Source: Streptomyces sp. MP131-18 (GTDB lineage: Bacteria > Actinomycetota > Actinomycetes > Streptomycetales > Streptomycetaceae). Taken from it: 64,000 nt of DNA. A model generated the notes under the pieces. That model saw only the letters and a program-made list of their open reading frames with translations. It did no database searches and was not told where the DNA came from. Shown in pieces: positions 51,049 through 59,354 of this stretch (the stretch's first letter is position 1; the number at the start of each line of letters is the position of its first letter). The stretch covers positions 277,307 to 341,306 of the forward strand of contig NZ_LZNS01000001.1 in the NCBI RefSeq assembly GCF_001984575.1, read 5' to 3'. The translations under genes were made by a program, and so were the position numbers.

Positions 51049-52239
51049 ATGGGAGTGCTCGACGGCATCCGCGTCCTGGACCTGTCCATCGCGATGTCCG
51101 GCCCGTTCGCGGCGATGAAGCTCGCCGATCTGGGTGCCGACGTGATCAAGGTCGAGCCCGTCGGCGGCGAGTGGCAGCGACGCGCCTCGGCGGGCGGCGC
51201 GCGTGGCCGGGAGGTCAACGCCTCGTTCCTGTCGCTGAACCGCAACAAGCGCAGCCTGTCCGTGGACCTCAAATCGCCCGGCGGGCTGGCCGCCCTGCGC
51301 GAGCTGGTGAAGACCGCGGACGTCTTCCTGCAGAACTACCGGCCCGGGGTGGCGCGGCGGCTCGGCGTCGACTACGAGACCCTGCGGGAGCTGCGGCCCG
51401 ATCTGGTGTACGTGTCGATCTCCGGGTACGGCGAGAGCGGGCCGTACGCCGCACGCCCCGGCCAGGACCTGCTGCTCCAGGCGATGAGCGGTGCCCTCTT
51501 CAGCGCCGGCGCTCCCGGCCGGGCGCCCACCGCGGCGCCGTACTTCCTGGTGGACGCGTTCGCCGCCTACTCCGCGTTCGAGGGTGCGCTCGCCGCGCTG
51601 TTCCACCGGCAGCGCACGGGTGAGGGGCAGCTCGTGCGGGTCAACATGCTGGACGCGATCATCTGCGCGCAGATGCAGGAGATCACGGTCCGCACGGTCG
51701 GCGGCGTTCCGCAGACCCGGGGCGAGGGCATCCACGCGCACAGCTACATCCGCGCCCCCTACGGCATCTACCCGACCGCGGACGGCTACCTGGCGCTGTC
51801 CTTCGCCGAACCGGCCGTGCTGGCCGAGCTGTTCGGCGAGCCGCGGCTCGCCCCGTTCGAGGCGGAGCGCGACGGGTTCACCCGGCGCGAGGAGATCTCC
51901 GCCCTCGTCGAGGAGCACCTGAGGCGCGAGACCACCGGGCACTGGCTGGAGGTGCTCGGCGGGGCGGGGGTGTGGTGCGGGCCCGTCCACTCCTACGAGG
52001 ACCTGCTCACCGACCCCCAGGTGGTGCACAACGGGTCGTTCGTCAGCTACGAGCACCCCACGGAGGGGCGGGTGACCACGCCGGGCTTCCCGTTCACCCT
52101 GAGCGCGAGCCCGCAGTCGGTGGCTCGCCCGGCGCCGGTGAACGGCCAGCACTCGCGGGAGGTCCTGCGCGACCTCGGCATGAGCCAGGAGGCGGTGGAG
52201 AGGCTGATAGCGAACGGCGCGGTCTTCGCCGCGGGCTGA
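51049..52239 (+). CDS. CaiB/BaiF family III CoA-transferase
   Basis: Acyl-CoA transferase of 396 residues. The N-terminal GIRVLDLSIAMSGPFAAMKL and ADLGADVIKVEP are the family signature; FLSLNRNKRSLSVDL and GYGESGPYAARPGQDLLLQA follow. The catalytic aspartate is Asp169 in YFLVDAFAAY. ATG 51049 is preferred over the GTG at 51037 because the conserved strand begins within five residues and GTGAGG lies upstream. It should move CoA between organic acids, giving the CoA thioester on which the nearby enoyl-CoA hydratase could act. Controlled by the divergent LacI protein, by position. Confidence 0.93.
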   Translation: MGVLDGIRVLDLSIAMSGPFAAMKLADLGADVIKVEPVGGEWQRRASAGGARGREVNASFLSLNRNKRSLSVDLKSPGGLAALRELVKTADVFLQNYRPGVARRLGVDYETLRELRPDLVYVSISGYGESGPYAARPGQDLLLQAMSGALFSAGAPGRAPTAAPYFLVDAFAAYSAFEGALAALFHRQRTGEGQLVRVNMLDAIICAQMQEITVRTVGGVPQTRGEGIHAHSYIRAPYGIYPTADGYLALSFAEPAVLAELFGEPRLAPFEAERDGFTRREEISALVEEHLRRETTGHWLEVLGGAGVWCGPVHSYEDLLTDPQVVHNGSFVSYEHPTEGRVTTPGFPFTLSASPQSVARPAPVNGQHSREVLRDLGMSQEAVERLIANGAVFAAG

Positions 52240-52281
52240 GCGCGGCGGGGCGTCGCGCTCGGCCCGCGGCGCCCTCGGGCC

Positions 52282-53787
52282 TCATTCGATCCGCAGGACC
52301 TGGACGTACGGGGTCGGCGGCTCGGGCGGCAGCGTGACCCGCAGCCCGTCGGCGCGCAGGTCGAACGGGAGCGGCCCGCCGCCGAGCAGCGCGATCCGCC
52401 GCGGCGGGCGCGGCAGGTGCCCCGCGTCGGTGCCGAGGCTGGTGAGCACGGCCGTGCCGTCCGCGGGCCAGGCCATGAGGAACGCGTACAGCGTCTCGCC
52501 CCGGCGGGTGAACCGCACGTCCCGCGGGGTGTAGGGCAGCGACCGCTCGCGGGCCTTGGCGCCGTCCACGCGGGTGGGTCCCTCGCCGTGCACGTGCCAC
52601 GGCCGGGTGCCGAAGACGGCTTCGCCGCAGGTGTCCGTCCAGCCACCGATGCCGTCCAGCACGGCCCCCGTCTCCTCGTCGACGGTCCCGTCGGGCAGCT
52701 GCGGCACGTTGAGCAGCAGGCAGCCGTTCTTGCTGACGGTGTCGACGAGCAGGTGCACGATCTCACCGGCGGTCTTGTAGCGTTCGCCGGCGCTGTAGAA
52801 CCAGTCGCCGATGCTGGTGTCGTACTGCCAGGGCGCCGGGTCTGTCCCGCCGAGCTGGTGCCGCTCGACGTCCAGGAGCACCGCGCCCCGGTCCTCGTCC
52901 GGGACCGTCTTGACGCTCACCGCGCCCTCGGGCACGGCGTTGTAGTAGGCGGCGAGGAACTCCAGGCCGCGCGGGCTCGGCGGCGCGGCGGGGCAGACGC
53001 TGCCCTCGTCGAACGGCAGCCGCGCGTCGTCGAGGTAGACCAGCTCGGGCGCGTACCGCTCGGTGACCTCGCGCAGCCGGGCGTAGTAGTTGTCGACGAA
53101 GTCCGCGCGCGGCGGGTCGCCGGGGCGGCGCGGCGGGCCGTAGAGCGCCCGCGGGTCGAGCCCGTCCCACCAGGTGCCCCGGCCGTCCTCGGCGGTGAGG
53201 TGCCCGTCGTACGGTTCGCCCGCCCGCGGCCCCTCGGCGTCGGCGGCGAACGCGGCGTCCAGCCAGCGCCAGGTCCAGGAGCCGGCGTGCATGCTCACCC
53301 CGAAGCGCAGCCCGGCGCCGCGGGCCGCCGCCGCCCACCGGCCCACGATGTCGCTGCGCGGGCCGACGTTGACCGCGTTCCACGGCTGGTGGGTGGAGTC
53401 CCACAGGTCGAAGTTGTCGCAGTGCGCGGCCAGGGAGACGAAGTAGCGCGCCCCGGCGCGCCGGAAGCGGTCCATCAGCGCCTCGGGGTCGAACCTTTCG
53501 GCGCGCCAGAGCCGGCACAGGTCCTTGTGCCCGAACCGGGCGGGGTGGCCGAAGTGGGCGCGGTGGTGCGCGGCCTGGCGGCGGGAGCGCTTCTGTTCGA
53601 AGTCCTCGGTGCCCTCGTAGGGCCCGTACAGGTGGCGGGCGTACCAGTCGCCGGCCATGGCGACCGACTGCGGGCCCCAGTGCGACCAGATGCCGAACTT
53701 GGCGTCCGCGAACCACTCGGGGACGCGGTGGGCGCGCAACGAGGGCCAGTTGGCCTCGTACGGGCCGGAGCGGGCGGTGGTGCTCAT
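52282..53787 (-). CDS. GH29 alpha-L-fucosidase-like protein
   Basis: Glycoside hydrolase of 501 residues without signal peptide, so probably cytoplasmic. GH29 pattern: EWFADAKFGIWSHWGPQSVA, GARYFVSLAAHCDNFDLWDS, NVGPRSDIVGRWAAAARGAG and the nucleophile strand ELVYLDDARLPF (Asp253). VSKNGCLLLNVPQLPDGTVD is the conserved late barrel segment. The typical HHDGF reads HCDNF, as in a divergent subgroup. It is the last gene of the minus-strand operon after the isomerase. It should release L-fucose or a related 6-deoxy/L-galacto sugar from an imported oligosaccharide. Confidence 0.92.
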   Translation of the reverse strand: MSTTARSGPYEANWPSLRAHRVPEWFADAKFGIWSHWGPQSVAMAGDWYARHLYGPYEGTEDFEQKRSRRQAAHHRAHFGHPARFGHKDLCRLWRAERFDPEALMDRFRRAGARYFVSLAAHCDNFDLWDSTHQPWNAVNVGPRSDIVGRWAAAARGAGLRFGVSMHAGSWTWRWLDAAFAADAEGPRAGEPYDGHLTAEDGRGTWWDGLDPRALYGPPRRPGDPPRADFVDNYYARLREVTERYAPELVYLDDARLPFDEGSVCPAAPPSPRGLEFLAAYYNAVPEGAVSVKTVPDEDRGAVLLDVERHQLGGTDPAPWQYDTSIGDWFYSAGERYKTAGEIVHLLVDTVSKNGCLLLNVPQLPDGTVDEETGAVLDGIGGWTDTCGEAVFGTRPWHVHGEGPTRVDGAKARERSLPYTPRDVRFTRRGETLYAFLMAWPADGTAVLTSLGTDAGHLPRPPRRIALLGGGPLPFDLRADGLRVTLPPEPPTPYVQVLRIE

Positions 53788-53839
53788 GGTGTCCCTTCCG
53801 TCGCTTGTCCCGTGACGTGCGCGTGCCGCGAACGGTTCG

Positions 53840-54808
53840 CTAGACCGCCGCCCACAGCACCTTCTGGGCCGCGATCGCGTCCTGCCGTTCCTGCGCGTCG
53901 CGCAGCGCGTCGACGTCGATCCGTTCGCACGCCGCGTCCAGCCGCCGGATGGTCTCGATGCTGTGGGACAGGGCGGCCACGGGGTCTTCGCGGAAGGGGA
54001 ACTGGTCGAGCAGCACGGGCTGGTCCCAGCCGACGCGGCGCAGGGCGAGGAGGAACTCCAGGGTCTCGAAGAGGTGCACGGACGCGACCGGCAGGTCGTC
54101 GTCCCAGCCCCGCCAGTTGTCGTTGAGCTCGGCGGAGACCAGGCGGCCCTGGCGGTGGACGAGTTGCAGGGCCTCGGCGGGGGTCTCTCCGGCCATCAGC
54201 GAGTGGCCGAAGTCCAGCACGATGCCGACGTTGTCGACTCCGGCGTCCTGGATGGCCAGCAGGGTCGTGGCCGCGTTGCCGAGGGTGATGCGGACCCGGG
54301 GCTCCTTGGGCTTGTACTCGATGGCGAACTGCGTCTCCGGGTGGGCGGTGGCCAGTTCACGGATCGCGTCCACGGTCAGCTCCCACAGCCGGGCGTAGTC
54401 GGCCTGCCCCGGCATGTCGAAGCCGTCCTGGCCCGGCCAGAACTTCACGTATCCGGCGCCCAGTTCCGCGGCGGCCTCGACGGCGGCATGCACGCGGTCG
54501 CGCGCGGCGCGGCGCACGGCGGGGTCGGGGTTGGTGAAGGCGCCGCGGGTGAACTCGCGGGTGTAGAGGTGCGGGGTCACCGCGCGGGCCCGCAGGCCGA
54601 GTCCGTCGAGCAGGGCGGCCACCGAAGCGGCGGAGAGATCCGGCTCGTCGAAGGGGTGGTTGATGTCGAGGTGCTCCAGGCCGTCCACCTGGGCGGCCAG
54701 TTCCAGCATGGCCCTGGTCGAGCGCTCCGGCCCGTAGCCGTCGGTGGCGTACCGGTCGACGATCCGGCCGAACGCCCAGATTCCCGCTCCGAAGACGAGG
54801 TTCGCCAT
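53840..54808 (-). CDS. Xylose-isomerase-like TIM-barrel sugar isomerase
   Basis: TIM-barrel protein of 322 residues in the AP-endonuclease-2/xylose-isomerase-like family. Metal ligands appear in QFAIEYKPKEPR (Glu), VGIVLDFGHSLMAG (Asp, His) and SAELNDNWRGWDDD; ASVHLFETLEFL follows. It begins MANLVFGAGIWAFGRIVDRY. It lies directly downstream of an FGGY kinase and a split transketolase. In the described D-apiose transketolase route an isomerase of this fold makes D-apulose from D-apiose, which fits the gene set. L-fucose or other ketose isomerisation remains possible. Confidence 0.85.
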   Translation of the reverse strand: MANLVFGAGIWAFGRIVDRYATDGYGPERSTRAMLELAAQVDGLEHLDINHPFDEPDLSAASVAALLDGLGLRARAVTPHLYTREFTRGAFTNPDPAVRRAARDRVHAAVEAAAELGAGYVKFWPGQDGFDMPGQADYARLWELTVDAIRELATAHPETQFAIEYKPKEPRVRITLGNAATTLLAIQDAGVDNVGIVLDFGHSLMAGETPAEALQLVHRQGRLVSAELNDNWRGWDDDLPVASVHLFETLEFLLALRRVGWDQPVLLDQFPFREDPVAALSHSIETIRRLDAACERIDVDALRDAQERQDAIAAQKVLWAAV

Positions 54809-54841
54809 GGTGTGCTCCTGACTGTGTGTGGGTGTGGGTGC

Positions 54842-56350
54842 CTAGGGCCTGTCCGGTGGATCGTCGCTCGGGAGCCGTGCGCGGCGGACGGCGTCGCGCC
54901 AGCGCGCGAGGTGTTCGGCGCGCCAGGCGGCGTCCCGCCGGGGCCGGGCGAGGGTCGTGTCCCGCTCCGCGTGGCGCCGCACGTCCGCGTCCGTCCACAG
55001 GCCGAGCGCGACTCCGGCGAGGCGGGCGGCGCCGAGCGCGGAGTTCTCGGGATGCGCGCTGATCCGTATCCGGCAGCCGCAGAGGTCGGCCTGGAGCCGC
55101 ATGAGCGCGGCGTTCGCGCTCGCTCCGCCGTCCGCGTGCAGGACCCGTGGCGGGCCGAGGGCGCGTTCGAACAGGAGGAGGGTCTCCGCGACCTGGAACG
55201 CCGTCGAGTCGAGCGCGGCCCGCGCGAATTCGGCACGGGTGGTGGCCTGGGTGAAGCCGGTGAACACCGCCGTGGCCCGGCGGTCCCAGTAGGGGGCGCC
55301 CAGGCCCTCGAAGGCGGGCACCAGGACGGCGGTGGTCTCCCCGGCCTCCTCGGCCAGCGCGGCGAGCCCGCGCTCGTCGGTGCCCAGCAGGTGCGCGGCC
55401 CAGCGCACGGCGGTGCCGGCGGCGGCGATGTTGGCCTCGAACGCGAGGGCGCGGCCGGCGCCGGGCAGCTGCCAGGCGACCGTTCGGGCCAGGCCCTCGG
55501 GTACGGGCCCGGGGTCCGTTCCGGCGGGGGCCAGGGCCATCAGCGACGAGCCGCTGCCGTAGGTGGCCTTGACCAGGCCGGGGCGGCCGGCGCCGTGGGC
55601 GAACAGGGCGGCGTGCGAGTCGGCGAGCACGGCGGCGAGCGGCGTGCCGGGGCGTACGCCTGGCAGGCCGTCGGCGCTCCCGAACGGCCCGGTGGACGGG
55701 ACCGGTTCGGGCAGGGCGGCGCGGTCCACACCGAACACGTCGAGCAGGTGGGGGTCCCAGGCTCCGGTGGCCAGGTCGAGCAGCTGCGTTCTGGAGGCGT
55801 TGCCGATCTCCGTCACGTCGCGCCCTGTGATGCGGCGCAGCAGCCAGGCGTCCACCGTGCCCACCCGGATGCGGCCGGAACGGGCGGCGCGGCGGCCGGG
55901 ATCCAGCTCGTCCAGCAGGGCGGCGGCCTTGGTGGCGGAGAACATCGGGTCGACGGGCAGGCCGGTCCTCGCGGTGATCTCCCGGCCCTCGGCGCCCGCG
56001 GCCAGCCGCGCGCAGTGCGCCGCGCCCCTGCGGTCCTGCCAGCTGACCAGCGGGCCGAGCGGCTCGCCGGTGTCCGCCCGCCAGGCGAGCACCGATTCGC
56101 GCTGGGTGCTGAGCGCGACGGCCGCGAGCTCCGTGCCCGGCCGCCCGGCGAGTGCCGTGAGTGCCTCGCCCGCGGCCGTCACGACGCTCGCCCAGATCTC
56201 CGCCGGGTCCTGCTCCACCCGCCCCGGGCCCGGGTGGGCCAGCGCCAGCGGGCGCGCGGCGGTGGCTCGCACGATGCCGTCCGCGTCCACCAGCACCGCC
56301 TTGGTGCTGGACGTCCCCTGGTCGAGGGCGAGGACGGCGGGCGACTTCAC
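54842..56350 (-). CDS. FGGY-family sugar kinase (apulose-kinase candidate)
   Basis: Carbohydrate kinase of 502 residues. The ATPase phosphate-1 motif is LALDQGTSSTKAVLV, STQRESVLAW follows, and the FGGY C-terminal signature is VLHADGGASANAALMRLQAD. YGSGSSLMAL and AFEANIAAAGTAVRW also match the glycerol/xylulose kinase fold. The GTG start at 56350 overlaps the stop of the transketolase C-subunit (GTGA). It should phosphorylate a ketose so that the transketolase can use it. D-apulose, D-xylulose or L-ribulose are candidates. Confidence 0.92.
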   Translation of the reverse strand: MKSPAVLALDQGTSSTKAVLVDADGIVRATAARPLALAHPGPGRVEQDPAEIWASVVTAAGEALTALAGRPGTELAAVALSTQRESVLAWRADTGEPLGPLVSWQDRRGAAHCARLAAGAEGREITARTGLPVDPMFSATKAAALLDELDPGRRAARSGRIRVGTVDAWLLRRITGRDVTEIGNASRTQLLDLATGAWDPHLLDVFGVDRAALPEPVPSTGPFGSADGLPGVRPGTPLAAVLADSHAALFAHGAGRPGLVKATYGSGSSLMALAPAGTDPGPVPEGLARTVAWQLPGAGRALAFEANIAAAGTAVRWAAHLLGTDERGLAALAEEAGETTAVLVPAFEGLGAPYWDRRATAVFTGFTQATTRAEFARAALDSTAFQVAETLLLFERALGPPRVLHADGGASANAALMRLQADLCGCRIRISAHPENSALGAARLAGVALGLWTDADVRRHAERDTTLARPRRDAAWRAEHLARWRDAVRRARLPSDDPPDRP

Positions 56351-57327
56351 GGGCCGCGCCCGAGGAGGTCGAGTGCGGCCCGTTCGGCCGCGGCGGCGGT
56401 GATGTGGAAGTGCTCGTGGAGGAAGCGCGCGTCGCCGGTGGGGGCGAACACGCCGGGCACGCCGAGGATGCGCATGGGTACGGGCCGGTGGGTGACCACG
56501 GTCTCCGCGATCGCGCCGCCGAGCCCGCCGCGCACGGTGTGCTCCTCCACGGTGACGATGCCGCCGGTGTGCTCGGCAGCGTCGCGCACGGCCCGTTCGT
56601 CCAGCGGGCTGACGGTCGACATGTTCAGCACGCGGGCGGAGACGCCCCGCAGGGCGAGCCGGTCGGCCGCCTGGGTCAGGAGGGAGACCGTGGTGCCCAG
56701 GCCCACCAGCGTCACGTCGTCGCCGCGGCGCAGCACGGCGGCGCGGCCGGGCTCGAACGGGACATGGGGGGTGAGCGCGGGCACCGGGGTGCGGCCGATG
56801 CGCAGGAAGACGGGCCCGTCGTGGGCGTGGGCCCAGCGCACCGCCTCGGCGGTCTGGGCCGGGTCCGCCGGGACCACGACGGTGAGGTCCGCCAGGGCGC
56901 GCAGCCAGGCCAGGTCCTCGATGCTGTGGTGGGTGGGGCCCAGCTGGCCGTAGGCGAGGCCGGGGCTCATGCCGCACAGCTTCACGTTGGCCCGCGAGTA
57001 CGCCACATCGGCCTTGATCTGCTCCAGCGCCCGCCCGGTGAGGAACGGGGAGGCGGCGCAGACGAAGGGAATCCGCCCGCCGCCCGCAAGACCGGCGCCC
57101 ACCCCGACCATGGTCTGCTCGGCGATGCCGACGTTGACGAGCCGGTCGGGGTGGCGGGCGGCGAACTCCTTCAGGTTGCTGGAGCCGACGGAGTCGTTGC
57201 ACACGGCCACCACCCGCGGGTCGGCGGCGGCCAGTTCGAGCAGTGTGGCGGCGAACGCCACCCGGCAGTCGTACGCCGGCGGGCTCGCGGTGGCCTCGGC
57301 GGGCTCCGAGGCGGGGGCGGCGGTCAT
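56347..57327 (-). CDS. Transketolase, C-terminal subunit (pyrimidine-binding domain)
   Basis: Second half of a two-subunit transketolase, 326 residues. The pyrimidine domain contains the catalytic Glu in VNVGIAEQTMVGVGAGLA; FVCAASPFLTGRALEQIKAD and QLGPTHHSIEDLAWLR carry the phosphate-binding and His residues. The C-terminal fold has VTLVGLGTTVSLL and GIVTVEEHTVRGGLGG. ATG 57327 overlaps the N-subunit stop (ATGA) and its stop overlaps the kinase start. Split transketolases of this kind act in dedicated sugar routes, such as apulose-4-phosphate cleavage, rather than in the pentose phosphate pathway. Confidence 0.92.
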   Translation of the reverse strand: MTAAPASEPAEATASPPAYDCRVAFAATLLELAAADPRVVAVCNDSVGSSNLKEFAARHPDRLVNVGIAEQTMVGVGAGLAGGGRIPFVCAASPFLTGRALEQIKADVAYSRANVKLCGMSPGLAYGQLGPTHHSIEDLAWLRALADLTVVVPADPAQTAEAVRWAHAHDGPVFLRIGRTPVPALTPHVPFEPGRAAVLRRGDDVTLVGLGTTVSLLTQAADRLALRGVSARVLNMSTVSPLDERAVRDAAEHTGGIVTVEEHTVRGGLGGAIAETVVTHRPVPMRILGVPGVFAPTGDARFLHEHFHITAAAAERAALDLLGRGP

Positions 57328-58223
57328 CCCTGCAACTCCTCCATGGCGCGCCGGGCTTCCTCGGCGTTCGGTACCCGGTGGTGCCACTCGACCCGGTCGG
57401 CCATGAAGGACACCCCGCGGCCCTTCTGCGTCACCGCGATGAGGCACCGGGGCCGTCCGGGCGGCGCGGGTGCGCACAACTCGCGGCGCAGGGCCTCGTG
57501 GTCGTGGCCGTCCACGGTGCGGACGGTGAAGCCGAACGCCTCCCACTTGGCGGGCAGCGGCTCGAGGGCCGAGGTCTCCTCGGTGCGGGCGCCCTGTTGC
57601 AGTCCGTTCCGGTCGACGACGACCGTCAGGTTGTCGAGGCCGTGCTGGGCGGCGGTCAGCGCCGCTTCCCAGTTGCTGCCCTCCTGCAGCTCACCGTCGC
57701 CGGTGAGGACGAACGTGCGGCGCGGGCTGCCGTCGAGCCGGGCGGCGATGGCCGAGCCGACGGCGAAGGGCAGGCCGTGGCCCAGCGGCCCGGTGTTGGT
57801 CTCCACGCCGGGGATCTTGCGGCAGTCCGGATGGCCGTTGAGCGGGGAGAGCGGCGCCATGTAGGTGTCAAGATCGGCGTCGGCGAAGAAGCCGGCGTAC
57901 GAGAGTGTGGCGTACAGCGCGCCCGAACCGTGGCCCTTGCTCTGGATGAAGCGGTCGCGCTCCGGCAGCCGTGGGTGCTCCGGGTCGCAGTCGAGCACCA
58001 GCAGATAGAGGACGGTCAGGATGTCGACGGCGGAGAAGTCACCGCCCACGTGCCCCATGCCCGCACGGAGGATCATCTCCAGGTCTCGCCGGCGGATCGC
58101 CGCGGCGATGCCGGCGAGCCGGGCTCTGCGCTCCGCCACAGGGGCCTCGGTCAATGAGCGGCGCAGCTCGCGCAGTTGGCGCGCGCTGCCAGGAACGGGC
58201 CTCAGCGTCATCGACGACACCAC
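57324..58223 (-). CDS. Transketolase, N-terminal subunit (TPP-binding domain)
   Basis: First half of the split transketolase, up to 299 residues. The thiamine diphosphate motif is TGDGELQEGSNWEAAL with VVVDRNGLQQ; active-site histidines are in IQSKGHGSGALYA, GHPDCRKIPGVE and TGPLGHGLPFAVG. The start is uncertain: GTG at 58223, GTG 58220 or ATG 58211 are all in frame, and none has a clear Shine-Dalgarno sequence. The operators lie only 15 bases upstream of 58223, so the mRNA may be leaderless or nearly so. First gene of the five-gene operon that ends with GH29. Confidence 0.92.
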   Translation of the reverse strand: MVSSMTLRPVPGSARQLRELRRSLTEAPVAERRARLAGIAAAIRRRDLEMILRAGMGHVGGDFSAVDILTVLYLLVLDCDPEHPRLPERDRFIQSKGHGSGALYATLSYAGFFADADLDTYMAPLSPLNGHPDCRKIPGVETNTGPLGHGLPFAVGSAIAARLDGSPRRTFVLTGDGELQEGSNWEAALTAAQHGLDNLTVVVDRNGLQQGARTEETSALEPLPAKWEAFGFTVRTVDGHDHEALRRELCAPAPPGRPRCLIAVTQKGRGVSFMADRVEWHHRVPNAEEARRAMEELQG

Positions 58224-58237
58224 GTCAACAGGGTCAT

Positions 58238-58270
58238 CTGAATATCCATTCAGCTATGAATGTTGATTCA
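58238..58270. promoter_or_regulatory. Twin TGAAT-N4-ATTCA operators
   Basis: CTGAAT-ATCC-ATTCAG (58238-58253) and TGAAT-GTTG-ATTCA (58257-58270) are two inverted repeats with the same arms and spacer length, 18 bp centre to centre. They lie between the split-transketolase gene and the divergent SorC/DeoR-type regulator. This arrangement is typical for tetrameric SorC-family proteins. I saw no other copy in the window. Confidence 0.75.
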
Positions 58271-58352
58271 CCATAAGCTAGCCTTCTGTCGGGGACCCGT
58301 CAAGGTGGCAACCGCACCGGCGGCCACGGGACTTCTCAAGGAGGAACGAGCG

Positions 58353-59306
58353 ATGGCATCGCCCGAGGAACTGCGCCTCATGACGCGGGTGGCGCGCATG
58401 TACTACACCGAGGGCGTGCGCCAGCCGCAGATAGCGCGGCGCCTGGGGCTGTCCCAGGCCCGGGTGTCGCGGCTGCTGAGCAAGGCGGAGCAGCACGGGA
58501 TCGTGCGGATCACGGTGTCCCCGCCGGCCGGCACCCATCCCGAGCTGGAGGGCGCCCTGCAGGAGCGTTACGGGCTCAGGCTGGCGCTCGTGGTGGAGGT
58601 CGGCGAGGACGACGAACAGCGCATCCTGCCGGAGCTCGGCGCCGCCGCCGCGTACTACCTGGAAGCCACGCTGCGCTCCGGCGACGTCATCGGTATCTCC
58701 TCGTGGAGCGCCTCCCTGCTGGCCCTGGTGGACCACCTCCACCCGGCGCCGGGACTGGCCGGGGTCCGCGTGGTGCAGGTCCTGGGGGGCGTGGGTGATC
58801 CGGCCGCCGCCGAGCACGCGACCCGGCTCACCGACCGGATGGCCCGGGTGCTGCACGGTGACGCCGTCCACCTGCCCTCCCCCGGGGTCGCGGGCTCCGC
58901 CGCCAGCGCGAAGGCGCTGCGCGAGGACCCCTTCGTCGCCGCCGGTCTCGCCCTGTTCGACGGCATCACGGTGGCGCTGGTCGGCATCGGGTCGCTCGAA
59001 CCCTCTCGGGTGCTGGCCAGCAGCGGCAACGTCTTCTCCGCGGCCGAGATCGAACGGCTGCGCGCCGCCGGTGCCGTGGGCGACGTGTGCCTCAACTTCT
59101 TCGACGCCGCGGGCACTCCGGTGGACACCGGAACCGCCGAGCGCGTCATCGGCATCACGCCCGACGGGCTGCGCGCGGTGCCCCGGTGCGTCGCCGTGGC
59201 CGGCGGGCGGCGCAAGACCGAGGCGGTGCGCGGCGCGCTGCGCGGCGGCCTGGTCAACGTCCTGATCACCGACCGGTTCACCGCGGAACGCCTGACCCGG
59301 CCCTGA
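58353..59306 (+). CDS. SorC/DeoR-type sugar-binding transcriptional regulator
   Basis: Regulator of 317 residues. N-terminal HTH: YYTEGVRQPQIARRLGLSQA with RVSRLLSKAEQHGIVRI. The C-terminal sugar-binding (SorC) domain carries VVQVLGGVGDPAAAEHATRL, GITVALVGIGSLEPSRVL and GDVCLNFFDAAG; its fold binds phosphorylated sugars. AAGGAGG at 58338-58344 fixes ATG 58353. Divergent from the transketolase operon with twin operators between. The inducer is probably a phosphorylated intermediate of that pathway, for example a ketose phosphate. Confidence 0.93.
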   Translation: MASPEELRLMTRVARMYYTEGVRQPQIARRLGLSQARVSRLLSKAEQHGIVRITVSPPAGTHPELEGALQERYGLRLALVVEVGEDDEQRILPELGAAAAYYLEATLRSGDVIGISSWSASLLALVDHLHPAPGLAGVRVVQVLGGVGDPAAAEHATRLTDRMARVLHGDAVHLPSPGVAGSAASAKALREDPFVAAGLALFDGITVALVGIGSLEPSRVLASSGNVFSAAEIERLRAAGAVGDVCLNFFDAAGTPVDTGTAERVIGITPDGLRAVPRCVAVAGGRRKTEAVRGALRGGLVNVLITDRFTAERLTRP

Positions 59307-59354
59307 GGAGCAGCGCGCCCGACCCGGTTTCGCGACGAGCGAAGGAGATCCGCC

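Noticed and set aside
52282-58223. Sulfo-transketolase (sulfoquinovose) pathway as the role of the split transketolase operon
   Set aside because: No sulfoquinovosidase (GH31), sulfonate exporter or sulfonate dehydrogenase is in the locus, whereas fucosidase, rhamnosidase and galactosidase genes are.
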